In this document: positions 1-8,378 of the stretch, piece by piece
Layout of the letters: each line of letters starts with the position of its first letter
Numbering within the stretch: position 1 is the first letter of the stretch
Source of the DNA: Candidatus Omnitrophota bacterium
GTDB lineage: Bacteria > Omnitrophota > Gorgyraeia > B26-G9
Direction of reading: 5' to 3'
Assembly (NCBI GenBank): GCA_023136735.1
Contig: JAGLQQ010000064.1
Span: 1 to 21,224 of the forward strand
Length of the DNA: 21,224 nt
The notes under the pieces: model-generated
What the model saw: the letters and a program-made list of their open reading frames with translations, nothing else
Told to the model about the DNA's origin: nothing
Database searches by the model: none
Program-made: the position numbers and the translations under genes

Positions 1-27
1 TAGCTATTAACCCTTTATCGTTTTTTC

Positions 28-56
28 TTGACTATGATTTATAAAAAAGTTAAGGT
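28..56 (+). promoter_or_regulatory. putative sigma70-like promoter of the FKBP gene
   Basis: A good -35 hexamer, TTGACT (28-33), is followed after 17 bases by a weak -10, TAAGGT (51-56). It lies about 50 bases upstream of the isomerase start at 107. The -10 is poor, and a TATAAA-like stretch near 40-45 is too close to pair with this -35, so this is tentative. Confidence 0.35.
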
Positions 57-106
57 AAAAGAAATTTGTGTTTTCTTATTCAAAAACTCAAGAAGGAGGT
101 TACTAA

Positions 107-535
107 ATGAGCGCGGTAAAACTTGGCGATAAGGTTAAGCTCCATTATACAGGTAAACTGAAAAACGGGCGCGTCTTTGATTCATCCAAAGAAAAAGATC
201 CTTTTGAATTTACCCTCGGAACGGATCAGGTTATCAGCGGCTTTGAAGAAGGGGTTCTCGGCATGAAAAAAGGGGAATCAAAAACAGTTACTATCGGTTT
301 TAAAAAAGCCTATGGAGCCAAAAACCAAGATATGTTTGCCACGCTGCCTAAAGCAGACTTTCCAAAAAGCATGAAATTACAAGTTGGACAGCATATGCAG
401 CTTCAGCCGGGCGACGGACAAAGAATAAGCGTAGTCATTACAACTATAACCGACACCGAAGTAACCGTTGACGGCAATCATCCGCTGGCTGAAGAAGACT
501 TGATTTTTGAAATAGAGTTACTGGAAATTATTTAG
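107..535 (+). CDS. FKBP-type peptidyl-prolyl cis-trans isomerase, SlyD-like
   Basis: A 142-residue cytosolic prolyl isomerase and folding helper. The FKBP half is seen in GDKVKLHYTGKLKNGRVFDSS (about 7-27), the TLGTDQVISGFEEGVLGMKKGE block (about 37-58) and the returning strand near the C-terminus with VDGNHPLA and FEIELLEI. Between them (about 70-120) sits the insert-in-flap chaperone domain typical of SlyD proteins. The histidine/cysteine-rich metal-binding tail of E. coli SlyD is absent, so the protein ends with the folded core. There is no signal peptide. A strong Shine-Dalgarno (AAGGAGGT, 93-100) places the ATG at 107. It is the only confident + strand gene and converges with the acetyltransferase that ends at 574. 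The family is clear; which proteins it folds cannot be told. Confidence 0.93.
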   Translation: MSAVKLGDKVKLHYTGKLKNGRVFDSSKEKDPFEFTLGTDQVISGFEEGVLGMKKGESKTVTIGFKKAYGAKNQDMFATLPKADFPKSMKLQVGQHMQLQPGDGQRISVVITTITDTEVTVDGNHPLAEEDLIFEIELLEII

Positions 536-573
536 AGAAAATAAATGACTGAATAGATTTTTTAGAATATTTT

Positions 574-1086
574 TTACACTGCCTCGGCAAATTCAGGGCG
601 GTACTTTGCGACTCCGGACACACCCTGCATTTTTAATTCATCCAAAACTATTGCCATAAACGCCTCATCCGGCACTTCCCATTCGCATTTAATGCCATAG
701 CTGCTTGCTGCTTTAAATCCGAATTTAGGATAATATTCAGAGTGTCCTAATACAATGACAAAGGAACAATTTACTTGCTTAAGCTTTTCAAGTCCATCTT
801 GCACAAGCGCTGAGCCAATACCTTGTTTTTGATACGCGGGTAATACAGCCATAGGCGCAAGCCCCATGCCTTTAATTACTCCGCTGTCTGCTTCAATAAT
901 TGCAGGTGAAAATAATATATGCCCCGCGATATTACCGTCGACCTCAGCAACCAAAGACAAACAGTCCTGACAATTATCCCTTAGCTTATCTACAATATCC
1001 GCTTCCTGAGGCCGCGCGAATGCTTTGAGGTTTATCTGCCGGACAGCTTCTATGTCTTCCTTCTTTTCCTGTCTAACAATTATCAT
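574..1086 (-). CDS. GNAT N-acetyltransferase, YhbS-like (COG3153)
   Basis: A 170-residue acetyl-CoA-dependent N-acetyltransferase. The N-terminus (IIVRQEKKEDIEAVRQIN) is the usual first strand and helix of the GNAT fold. The acetyl-CoA loop is visible as VLPAYQKQGIGSALV, followed by VLGHSEYYPKFGF, the signature that points to the YhbS group. I chose the ATG at 1086 over an upstream start because it overlaps the stop of the TolC-like gene as ATGA, giving tight translational coupling, and because it begins right at the fold; the longer frame adds 23 basic residues that do not look like this family. It closes the efflux operon, so it might act on an exported compound, but that is only inference. 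The substrate is unknown. Confidence 0.85.
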   Translation of the reverse strand: MIIVRQEKKEDIEAVRQINLKAFARPQEADIVDKLRDNCQDCLSLVAEVDGNIAGHILFSPAIIEADSGVIKGMGLAPMAVLPAYQKQGIGSALVQDGLEKLKQVNCSFVIVLGHSEYYPKFGFKAASSYGIKCEWEVPDEAFMAIVLDELKMQGVSGVAKYRPEFAEAV

Positions 1087-2513
1087 TGTTTTCTCTGTAT
1101 TGCTTTTGAATCCAGTTCTTTTTTCCCTATGAGACGATCTGTTATTCTCAGCCATTCGACAATCAACTTGTTATATTCTATACTATGCGCAATCAGATTG
1201 AATCTATTCGAGTCAAGAACATTAACGGAAACTATATAGTCATTGAGTGTAACCTTGCCGTAGGAATAGTTTTCTTCTTCATCTTTTAATATCGCCTGCG
1301 CTAGATCTATTTTTTCTTTGCCTGTTTGCACAAGCTGTTTTTCTTTATCAATCTGAAGGCTAAGGTTCTTAATATCTTGAAATAATTTATAATGAGCATT
1401 CGCCGTACTAAGACTGGTTTTTTTTAGGGCAATCTTAGCGGTTTCATGCTCGGCCCTGTCCACAGAATCAGAAAACGGCCACTCTAGTGAAATCCCGGCA
1501 TAAACCATGCCTTCGTCATTATCAATCTCCAGATCATCTCCATCCATAGTATATCCAAAACGCAGATTAATTGACGGCAAAAGGTCATCCGCCTCTTTGT
1601 CCAGTTCCAGAGAGGTCTTGGTCTTTAGCAATTCCAGTACTTGATAAGTACGGCTATCTCTCCAGAAATTTCCAAAATCCCTTTCAAAAGATATTTGTGT
1701 TTTGCCGTAAACATCCGGTTCTTTAGGAACAATCACTCCCGGGATAGTAAAGCGCATTGCCGTTTGAATAAAGTTAAGCATTGACTCATACTCCTGGGTT
1801 AACTCAATAAGCTTTTCTTTTTTTGCCAAAACTTGCAGCTTAATTTTATTCACATCAATGGGTAAGGCTATACTGCTTTTCCTTCTTCCTTCAATATTCT
1901 GTAAAAGCTTTAAATTCTCATCATACGCAGACTGGCCAATCCGCGCATTTTCATATGCCGCGTACCAGTCATAATAAGCCATGATTATTCCCGACAGATA
2001 ATCTTCGTATGCCTCTATAACTTGGTGTTTGATCACATCGATCTCAACCCCTATGATTTTATCCTGCAAGCGCGTTACCCGGCCAAAAGCATTACCTGCT
2101 ATCGGCTGTGAGATCGCAACGGAAAATTCTGATGAGTTCACGCGGGAATTAAAAGACGTACTTGAGGAATATTCAATCCCGACATCTGTTCCTGTATAAG
2201 GAAATAATTTATTTAAAGCAACCGAACCCTCCGGGTCTTCCCTGTCCTGAGTGAGGAAAAAATCATAATCCGCTTTAACCGAAAGAACAATATCTCTTGA
2301 AGGCAGTGCTAAATCTTTGCGATATTGCAAAGTAAGTTCCTCAATAAGGATTTCTTCAAAAACCTTATCATTAAGAGTTGCCAAGGCAATAAACTCGTTT
2401 AGAGATATTATCCTATCCTCATCCCTCTTGACTTCAGCAGCAAAAAAAGAATCCGATGATAAAAAAACCACTGCAAATAATAAAAAAATAATATACTTTT
2501 TTAAATTACACAT
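1083..2513 (-). CDS. TolC-like outer-membrane efflux protein
   Basis: A 476-residue outer-membrane channel protein of the TolC family. It starts with a signal peptide (MCNLKKYIIFLLFAVVFLSS, cleavage probably after about residue 26) and continues with the long, charged alpha-helical repeats expected of the periplasmic barrel (for example the stretch ending KEKQLVQTGKEKIDLAQ). Length is close to the usual 420-490. I place the start at the ATG at 2513: it follows AAAGGAC and begins directly with the signal peptide, while the longer frame would put 21 basic residues in front of it. It lies downstream of the RND permease on the same strand and overlaps the acetyltransferase by four bases. It presumably forms the outer-membrane exit of this pump. 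Confidence 0.85.
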   Translation of the reverse strand: MCNLKKYIIFLLFAVVFLSSDSFFAAEVKRDEDRIISLNEFIALATLNDKVFEEILIEELTLQYRKDLALPSRDIVLSVKADYDFFLTQDREDPEGSVALNKLFPYTGTDVGIEYSSSTSFNSRVNSSEFSVAISQPIAGNAFGRVTRLQDKIIGVEIDVIKHQVIEAYEDYLSGIIMAYYDWYAAYENARIGQSAYDENLKLLQNIEGRRKSSIALPIDVNKIKLQVLAKKEKLIELTQEYESMLNFIQTAMRFTIPGVIVPKEPDVYGKTQISFERDFGNFWRDSRTYQVLELLKTKTSLELDKEADDLLPSINLRFGYTMDGDDLEIDNDEGMVYAGISLEWPFSDSVDRAEHETAKIALKKTSLSTANAHYKLFQDIKNLSLQIDKEKQLVQTGKEKIDLAQAILKDEEENYSYGKVTLNDYIVSVNVLDSNRFNLIAHSIEYNKLIVEWLRITDRLIGKKELDSKAIQRKQ

Positions 2514-2633
2514 TACTTGTCCTTTTCCTATAGACCATTGCCTTTTACGCTTTTTTTGCTTTACGCTATGAGCCATGAGCTAAGGTGCTTTTCCCTTTTA
2601 CTTTCAACCTTTACTTCAATTCATAATTAGTAA

Positions 2634-5600
2634 CTAGTAATTGATCTTGCGCCTCAGGTCCTTACCCAGGCTATAAACACAAGGTATAAGCAATAATGTA
2701 ATAAGCGTGCCGAAAATCAGACCCCATGTTAATGCCAGCATCATTTCCGCAAGCATAGCGTCATATCCAAAAAAGCCGTATGCCGTAGGCAGCATGCCGG
2801 CAACCGTTGTCAATGTTGTTAAAAGCACTGCCTTTAATCTGGTTTTGGCTATTTGCGCTATTTGCCCGCTTGAATAAACATGTCCTTTGTTTTTATCATA
2901 TTCCTTATCCAACTTTACAAGCATAATAATAGAATCGTTTATTACAACACCAGCCAATCCCAATGCGCCGATAGCCGCGTAAAAACCGAACAGCGTTTTT
3001 CCGTGCAGCCAGAACGCAAATATTATACCTACTATTCCAAAGGGAATCGCCAGCATGATGATTAAAGGTTTTAACAGAGAATTAAACAAAACAGCCAGAA
3101 CAATATACACCAGCAAAACAGCCAGAACAATAGCCTTATTTAAATCTCCCGCAGACTCCCTGGTATCCTTGACCTCTCCATCAAAAGAAAGAGTTGTCGT
3201 TGGGTATTTGGCTATGATTTCAGGAAAAATATTTTCCTCAAAATATTCCGCGATTTCCACCGGCGTTTTTTTCGCGCCCTTACTAATATCAGCATCAATC
3301 AGCGTTGTTCTTTTTAAATCTCTGCGCGCTATAGAGCTGGGCACCTCGACTTTTTTAACATGAACAATGTCCCGCAAAGGCACCAGATAATTCCCCGCGT
3401 TCTCAACCGGAAGATCCAGGACTTTCTCAATATCATCTTTTGCCGCGTCCATGGTTGTAAAGCGTACCTGCACATCCTCATCTCCTCCGGAAAATTCATA
3501 CAGGATATTTCCCTCCAAAGCCGCCCGGAATGTTGAGGCAATATCAACAGGGTCTATAGAAAGCCTTTTTGTTTTCTCCTGATCAATTGAAACCCTGTAT
3601 TCCGTAATGCGCATATCACCATCAACTTCTATGCTAGTGAGAAAAGATGAGTTTTCCATCACCTGCAACAGTCTCTTTACAATCTCAGCACGCGTCTGAT
3701 CATTGTTCTGCTGTACAACCAGCTCTATTGGGCTGCCTGATGAATGCCCCCACCGGCTCTTTTGAAAGGTTAGTTTCTTAAACCCCTTTAATTTATCAAT
3801 ATCCTGCTTTAGCTCTTCTATTATTTTATCCGCGGATTTTTTTCTTTCTTCTTTGGGCACAATTTCAATGATCATCCTGAAGTAATTTTCTTCTGCCGCG
3901 CCTCCTCTTCTGCTTCTGCCTATTTCCGTTCTGCATCCCACAACCTCTTTACCTAAGTACCCAGCAATAACATCTTCTATTCTTTTGGTTTTTTGAGCAG
4001 TTTCATAGCGGCTTGTTCCGGAAACGGTGCTGCCCATTAAAACAATATCCCTTGTTTCCTCATTAGGAAACATAACAAATTTCATTGTGCTTTTCGCGAT
4101 CACCCCGGAAGCAATTAAAAGCGCGATAAAAACTATAAAGATTATTTTTTTACGCGGTAATATTTTCTCAAGCAATTTAGCGTATTTATCTTCAATTACT
4201 TCAAACCAATGCCCATTATTTTTGTTTCCCGAATTTTTTTTATCTTTTTTAAACAGATTTTCCAGAAATGGTATGGCCAGGCTCATATGCCCGGGCAGGA
4301 TGAATATAGATTCAAACAAACTTGCTCCCAACATAAAAAAGATAATCGGCGGGATATGTTCAACAAATTTACCAAAATGTCCTTCAAAAAAGAATAAAGG
4401 CACAAACGCGATACAGGTAGTCAATATGCTCGCGCAAATAGCTAAAATAACCTCTGCGGTACCCTTTACTACTGCCTTGCCTTCCTCCATACCTTTGCGC
4501 TTAATCCTGTTTATATTCTCAGCCACAACTATCGCGTCATCAACGATCATGCCCATAACAATTATTACCGCGGCCAAAGTCGTGCCGTTAATTGTAAAGC
4601 CTGCAATGGAAGCAAAGAGCATAGTAAAACAGAGTGTAAAGGGAATGCCTATGGCCACCCAGATAGCGGAGCGTAAATTAAGAAAAATAAGCAGAGAAAC
4701 AAGGATTAAAATAAAGCCGAGAATTCCGTTTGAGGTAATGAGTGAAAGCCGGTTGCGGATATCAATGGATTCATCATCAAGTGAAGATACTTCTATGGAA
4801 ACATTTGCCAGATTATTTACTTTAAAATTATCAATGACTTTGTTCACAGCTTTCAAGGTTTCTAAAATCCCATACGAGCTGTTTTTAACCACGCTTAAAA
4901 TAATGCCTTCATGCCCGTTGATCTTGGAAACTGTGCTATTCTTTTCATATCCATCGATAACATCAGCCACCTCGCTCAAGCGCACAACCTGGCCTTCAAA
5001 TCCTCCCTGAATCACAAGATTTTTTAATTTATCCACTGAATTTAATTCTGATAAAATAGTTACCTTGGGCTCATTTTGAGTCTCAATTGTCCCCGCCGGC
5101 TGCCGCACATGATTATTTTCTATCTCTCTCATCACGGTATTAAACGGGATTTCATACTTGATAAGTTTTTCAGGAGATGCTTTTACCTGGAGTTCCTCCT
5201 GTAAATAGCCGCGCCTGTTCACACTATTTACCTCCGGCAAATTTAGTAATTGATTTTCCAAAGCAAAGGAATATTTTTGCAGCCTGCGCCTTGATTTAAA
5301 ATCAAGCAAATGAACATCTTTATCAATAAACGCAATATCTAAGATTGCTTTCTTGGATGTTTCAAACACTCTAACTCTCGGATCATCAATGACATCAGAT
5401 GGTAAATCAACATCTAATACAGCACTTCTAATTTCCGTAATCGCCTCATCAATATCAGGATAGTTTTGTTCAAGCTCTATCCTAACATCGGATTGCCCAA
5501 CGCTTGAAGTACTTGTAACCCGGCCGACACCATCTAATCCGCGCACTGCCTCTTCAATAGGCTTGGTCACAAAATATTCCACATCCTCAGCCGGAGCGCC

Positions 5601-5762
5601 CGCGTATCGCACATAAACACGCACTGTGTCAAAGGTGATATCCGGCAATTCTTCCTTATTCGTATTCTGCCAGGCGAATATTCCGCCGACAAAAACTACC
5701 AGCAGAATAAGATTAGTCAGAAAATGCCGTTTTACAAAATATTGGATGATTTTTTCAAGCAC
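2634..5762 (-). CDS. RND-family efflux permease (AcrB/HAE1-like)
   Basis: A 1042-residue inner-membrane proton-driven exporter, full length for the family. The N-terminus has the amphipathic helix and first membrane segment (about 13-30), then the porter domain with ELPDITFDTVRVYVRYAGA. The proton-relay pair is visible in TM4 as GMIVDDAIVVAEN, with Asp408 and Asp409. The second half repeats the architecture: another porter region, then TM segments including GLAGVVINDSIIMLV. Sequence style is closer to the HAE1/uncharacterised RND groups than to E. coli AcrB, so the substrate cannot be given. The start is GTG at 5762, with a loose AGGGG upstream. A TolC-like gene follows, but no periplasmic adaptor (membrane fusion protein) is present in the window. 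Confidence 0.93.
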   Translation of the reverse strand: MLEKIIQYFVKRHFLTNLILLVVFVGGIFAWQNTNKEELPDITFDTVRVYVRYAGAPAEDVEYFVTKPIEEAVRGLDGVGRVTSTSSVGQSDVRIELEQNYPDIDEAITEIRSAVLDVDLPSDVIDDPRVRVFETSKKAILDIAFIDKDVHLLDFKSRRRLQKYSFALENQLLNLPEVNSVNRRGYLQEELQVKASPEKLIKYEIPFNTVMREIENNHVRQPAGTIETQNEPKVTILSELNSVDKLKNLVIQGGFEGQVVRLSEVADVIDGYEKNSTVSKINGHEGIILSVVKNSSYGILETLKAVNKVIDNFKVNNLANVSIEVSSLDDESIDIRNRLSLITSNGILGFILILVSLLIFLNLRSAIWVAIGIPFTLCFTMLFASIAGFTINGTTLAAVIIVMGMIVDDAIVVAENINRIKRKGMEEGKAVVKGTAEVILAICASILTTCIAFVPLFFFEGHFGKFVEHIPPIIFFMLGASLFESIFILPGHMSLAIPFLENLFKKDKKNSGNKNNGHWFEVIEDKYAKLLEKILPRKKIIFIVFIALLIASGVIAKSTMKFVMFPNEETRDIVLMGSTVSGTSRYETAQKTKRIEDVIAGYLGKEVVGCRTEIGRSRRGGAAEENYFRMIIEIVPKEERKKSADKIIEELKQDIDKLKGFKKLTFQKSRWGHSSGSPIELVVQQNNDQTRAEIVKRLLQVMENSSFLTSIEVDGDMRITEYRVSIDQEKTKRLSIDPVDIASTFRAALEGNILYEFSGGDEDVQVRFTTMDAAKDDIEKVLDLPVENAGNYLVPLRDIVHVKKVEVPSSIARRDLKRTTLIDADISKGAKKTPVEIAEYFEENIFPEIIAKYPTTTLSFDGEVKDTRESAGDLNKAIVLAVLLVYIVLAVLFNSLLKPLIIMLAIPFGIVGIIFAFWLHGKTLFGFYAAIGALGLAGVVINDSIIMLVKLDKEYDKNKGHVYSSGQIAQIAKTRLKAVLLTTLTTVAGMLPTAYGFFGYDAMLAEMMLALTWGLIFGTLITLLLIPCVYSLGKDLRRKINY

Positions 5763-5777
5763 TGTAATATACCCCTA

Positions 5778-5803
5778 TTTATATTGTCATTTGACAAAGT
5801 CAA
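5778..5803 (-). promoter_or_regulatory. overlapping palindromes (candidate operator/promoter) before the RND gene
   Basis: Two perfect inverted repeats overlap here: TTGTCA-TT-TGACAA (5784-5797) and TTGAC-AAA-GTCAA (5791-5803). Read on the - strand, TTGACT (5803-5798) could be a -35 and TATAAA (5783-5778) a -10, but the 14-base spacing is short. The palindromes are plain in the sequence. That they bind a repressor of the efflux operon is inference. Confidence 0.45.
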
Positions 5804-5842
5804 TTTTACCACAAAAATAAGTTATCTGTATATTTTTTATAA

Positions 5843-6022
5843 ACTGCAGAAAAATCCCGGAACAGGGGGTTAAATGGAATTATTGATCAATACATAGCAG
5901 GGGATTGCGGACTGTGTTTTCAGTGCTGCGCATATCTTATGCAACAAGCAGAAATGTCTATATCCAATGTTGACGCTGCTTTTCTTGGTTCATTCTTAAA
6001 TAATGTGAATAATTTAACATAA
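5843..6022 (+). other. uncertain open frame, possible gene remnant (part 1)
   Basis: This belongs to the gene-poor stretch 5763-6525. A + strand frame is open from 5843 to the stop at 6020-6022 and reads with coding-like composition (for example GDCGLCFQCCAYLMQQAE), but it has no good start codon or ribosome binding site at its beginning. It ends where the next open frame (6018-6416) begins in another reading frame. Together they may be pieces of one broken gene, or this part may be chance. I do not recognise the sequence. Confidence 0.2.
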
Positions 6023-6416
6023 CTGTTTATTTTATATAGATAAACGTCAAAAAGCAAAGCAGCAAGAATATATCAAGCTCTCGGATGAACTTGCCCGCAA
6101 GCATCACCGGCAACAAATCTTCAAGCAGGCAAAACAAGCTGCCGAGAAAAAAGTCAAACAGCAGGAAGTTAAGTTAAAGAGCCTGCCTAAAAATGCTGAT
6201 GATTCAGCAAAGATAGAAGAGGAGAACAAACTAGACGAAGCACGAAAACCCTTTAAAAAAGCAGCCCAGTTTAAAAACAAAGCCGCGAATGATTTGCAAA
6301 CTATGCAAAAAGAAACCAATCAGTTAAACAAAGAGTTGACAAAAAAGAAGATCAGCGCAGGAAATTTATTCGGGAATTTGGGAAAAAATAATATTTTTTA
6401 TTCCCTTTCCCAATAA
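6018..6416 (+). pseudogene. lysine/glutamine-rich helical remnant lacking a start codon
   Basis: A + strand frame stays open for about 132 codons to the TAA at 6414-6416. It encodes a strongly charged, almost certainly alpha-helical, probably coiled-coil peptide (for example KQQEYIKLSDELARKH and QIFKQAKQAAEKKVKQQE). The first in-frame ATG comes only near 6302, close to the end, and no ribosome binding site precedes the helical part, so the 5' end of the gene seems to be lost. It begins where a weaker open frame in another phase stops (6022), which would fit an old frameshift. The whole stretch 5763-6525 otherwise holds no recognisable gene. The family is not recognised. A short - strand frame across 6104-6319 is its mirror image and was not called. 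Confidence 0.4.
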
Positions 6417-6427
6417 AAAAAGGGAAT
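6400..6427 (+). terminator. hairpin at the end of the helical remnant, weak terminator candidate
   Basis: Nine paired bases (ATTCCCTTT at 6400-6408 with AAAGGGAAT at 6419-6427) enclose a 10-base loop that contains the stop of the + strand remnant. The following TTGTTTATTGTT is T-rich but interrupted. The stem is real; its role as an intrinsic terminator is a guess. Confidence 0.35.
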
Positions 6428-6525
6428 TTGTTTATTGTTGATTATTACTCGACAAGTTACAACTAGAAACCTAAAAAAAAAGGAGAAAATATTTAGCATA
6501 AAAGCATACCCCTTATACTCAAACA

Positions 6526-7146
6526 TTATCTCTTACTTGCCCCAACAACGACAAATCCTGCTTGTCCGAAACCTTTTTGCGGTTCTTCTAAGGCAGTTAT
6601 AGCATCAGGACTTTTCGATATTGTTTGAAAGTAAGACATATTATGAAATCCCACCCGATCAAGTAATTCAGTCAGCTCGGATACAGAAAAAAATCGCGCG
6701 TTCTTATAGAATACGCTTATTTTCTCCTGATAAAATTTCCCCAGAAAACTGTCCTTATCCACAATGCCTATTATTATCCTGCCCTTTTCTTTTAATACCC
6801 TATGCGCCTGCTTCAAAACCTCCGGCGGATCTTGGACAAAACACAAAGCAATAACAATAAGCACATAATCAAAGATCTCTTCCTTATAGGGCAGACACTC
6901 TCCTGTACCAACACAAGCATCAATGCCTCTTTGCCTGGCAATCTCAACCATTGCCTCAGCAGGATCAATTCCCGTTGAAATATTCAAGGCAGAAGCAAAC
7001 CTCCCCGTGCCCACCCCGATCTCAAGCCCATTGCCTTTTTTAGGCAATAGTTTTTTCACAGCCTCTAGTTCCGACAAAAACGCTTTAGGATGTTTATCAT
7101 ACCAGGCATCATATTTTTTATAATATTCATTAAAGATATTCTGCAT
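6526..7146 (-). CDS. class I SAM-dependent methyltransferase
   Basis: A 206-residue cytosolic methyltransferase. The SAM-binding motif I is LEIGVGTGRF (about 41-50), followed by the acidic residue in GIDPAEAMVEIAR, then EIFDYVLIVIALCFVQDP and HRVLKEKGRIIIGIVD as motifs II and III of the Rossmann-like fold (UbiE/BioC style, PF08241 type). A TTG at 7170 would add eight residues and overlap the CZB gene; I prefer the ATG at 7146, which follows AAGG and gives the standard start of the family (QNIFNEYYKKYDAWYD). It is the last gene of the ArsR-led redox cassette. The methyl acceptor is unknown; metal, metalloid or small-molecule substrates are all possible. Confidence 0.85.
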   Translation of the reverse strand: MQNIFNEYYKKYDAWYDKHPKAFLSELEAVKKLLPKKGNGLEIGVGTGRFASALNISTGIDPAEAMVEIARQRGIDACVGTGECLPYKEEIFDYVLIVIALCFVQDPPEVLKQAHRVLKEKGRIIIGIVDKDSFLGKFYQEKISVFYKNARFFSVSELTELLDRVGFHNMSYFQTISKSPDAITALEEPQKGFGQAGFVVVGASKR

Positions 7147-7153
7147 ATCTGCC

Positions 7154-7516
7154 TTATTTTGATTTATCAAAATTCCTGTCCAGATATGTTAAGAGCTCAA
7201 TAACCTTATCGCTGATCTTCTGCAATATAACTAGCCCTGCTTCAGCTTCAGATGCCTTGCCGGAATTTTTAGCAACAATAATCTGCTTGACCTGTTTATG
7301 CATCTGACAGTGAATTCCTTCGAGTTCCCTTATTTCAGGAATATGGCTGTATTGGCTTCGGCCTTCCTCAGACAGCCACTTGCCTAAGAAGCACCGCTCG
7401 CAAGAGACTGCCTGCTCTTCACTGATACATTCTCCGCCGTCAAGAAAACATCTCAAGCGGACATTCCAGACAATATGCTCTGTTAACTGATTCATAAAAT
7501 CAATCGGTCTGCCCAT
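7154..7516 (-). CDS. stand-alone CZB (chemoreceptor zinc-binding) domain protein
   Basis: A 120-residue soluble protein that is essentially one CZB domain (PF13682 type). The zinc ligands are all visible: His14 in the HIVW motif, Cys42 in CFLGKWL, and His69 and His73 in the HxxxH motif. CZB domains sit mostly at the end of chemoreceptors and diguanylate cyclases, where zinc or oxidation of the cysteine (by hypochlorous acid, in known cases) changes signalling. Here there is no membrane segment or signalling module, so it would act as a free zinc or redox sensor or a zinc store. Two extra cysteines (30 and 39) lie near the zinc site. Its neighbours (J-domain, OsmC, thioredoxin) support a redox role. 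Confidence 0.85.
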   Translation of the reverse strand: MGRPIDFMNQLTEHIVWNVRLRCFLDGGECISEEQAVSCERCFLGKWLSEEGRSQYSHIPEIRELEGIHCQMHKQVKQIIVAKNSGKASEAEAGLVILQKISDKVIELLTYLDRNFDKSK

Positions 7517-7548
7517 ATGAACAACACTCCTTCCTAGTATAAGTTAGG

Positions 7549-7866
7549 TCACAAGTCAAGATTGCCCAGCCATCCGTCAAAAAATCTTTTCAAGTGTTCA
7601 TATTCTTCTTCTGACATTAAATTTCTCTTCACGTCTTTTTCTTTAAAGGAATATTTATATCCGGCGCAATAGGAAAAGAGTATGTCTTTTGCACTAGAAA
7701 TCTGCTTAAATCTTTCTTCGCATGCTTTCTTGTTTTTCTTTTTACACTTATCCGGATGGTACTTTAGCGCAAGCTTACGGTAAACACCTGTTATGTGTTC
7801 CATTGTCGCGAATTCTCCCAGGCCAAGAATTTTACGAGCTGCATCTATTTGTTTAAAGTCAGCCAT
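7549..7866 (-). CDS. short J-domain (DnaJ-like) protein
   Basis: A 105-residue protein made of one J domain with little else. The HPD tripeptide that stimulates the Hsp70 ATPase is at 37-39 (KLALKYHPDKC), with the preceding basic helix (ITGVYRKLA) and the following helix containing FKQISSAKDIL. It lacks the Gly/Phe region, zinc fingers and substrate-binding domains of DnaJ, so it probably recruits Hsp70 (DnaK) to one client or complex, as HscB-type co-chaperones do. The C-terminal 40 residues (EEEYEHLKRFFDGWLG) are an unrecognised short helix. It starts one base after the OsmC stop, so the two are co-translated. The client could be an Fe-S or redox protein of this operon, but that is inference. 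Confidence 0.88.
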   Translation of the reverse strand: MADFKQIDAARKILGLGEFATMEHITGVYRKLALKYHPDKCKKKNKKACEERFKQISSAKDILFSYCAGYKYSFKEKDVKRNLMSEEEYEHLKRFFDGWLGNLDL

Positions 7867-7867
7867 T

Positions 7868-8314
7868 TTACTCCCCCGACTTTACATCAGGACGCACTGT
7901 CACTTTAGATACTATGGAATTGGATATAAGACAATTCTCCTCAGCTCGGACAAGAAGCTCCTGAGCTTTACTAATCTGATCCTGGGTTTTGACACTTATG
8001 CTCACGCTTAAAGTAATCCGCGAAAACATGAATTTATCATCCACTTTTTCCAGTATTCCATCAGCATCGCTTTTATAAGAAAGCAGTTCAACCCCCTCTT
8101 TTTCAGCAAAAAATAAGAAAGTTGTCATCACGCAGATATTAACCGAGGAAACAAACAAATCTTCCGGAGTCCAAATCCCGGCATGGCCGCGAAATTCAAC
8201 AGGTGTTGCTACTTCAAAAGCCGGTTTATCTGAACAGCTAAGCATGCCTTTTTTTTGTTCTTTCCACTCTACTGTTGTTTTGTAGTTGAACTTTTTGCTT
8301 TTTGCCCCTACCAT
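7868..8314 (-). CDS. OsmC/Ohr family peroxiredoxin-like protein
   Basis: A 148-residue OsmC-fold protein. These enzymes reduce organic or acyl hydroperoxides with a pair of cysteines. The first is Cys61 in SSVNICVMTTFL (usual pattern: a Cys at the start of the long helix); the second is Cys128 in EENCLISNS. The motif PEDLFVSSVN is characteristic. Length is normal for the family and no signal peptide is seen. It sits between an FmdB zinc ribbon and the J-domain gene in the ArsR-controlled redox cassette and may draw electrons from the neighbouring thioredoxin. The particular peroxide it reduces cannot be told; some OsmC relatives without known substrates are annotated only by fold. Confidence 0.88.
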   Translation of the reverse strand: MVGAKSKKFNYKTTVEWKEQKKGMLSCSDKPAFEVATPVEFRGHAGIWTPEDLFVSSVNICVMTTFLFFAEKEGVELLSYKSDADGILEKVDDKFMFSRITLSVSISVKTQDQISKAQELLVRAEENCLISNSIVSKVTVRPDVKSGE

Positions 8315-8378
8315 TTTACCCGCCCCGCTGTTTATGATTAATAGCTTCTCCTTACCCCCGCGCAGAATATCTCATCAA

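Noticed and set aside
4027..5010. Long + strand open frame of 327 codons opposite the RND permease
   Set aside because: It is antisense to a full-length, well-conserved permease and has no ribosome binding site or family features.
6104..6319. - strand 71-codon frame opposite the helical remnant
   Set aside because: It is the mirror of the Lys/Gln-rich + strand frame, giving a Cys/Phe-rich string without a binding site or motif.
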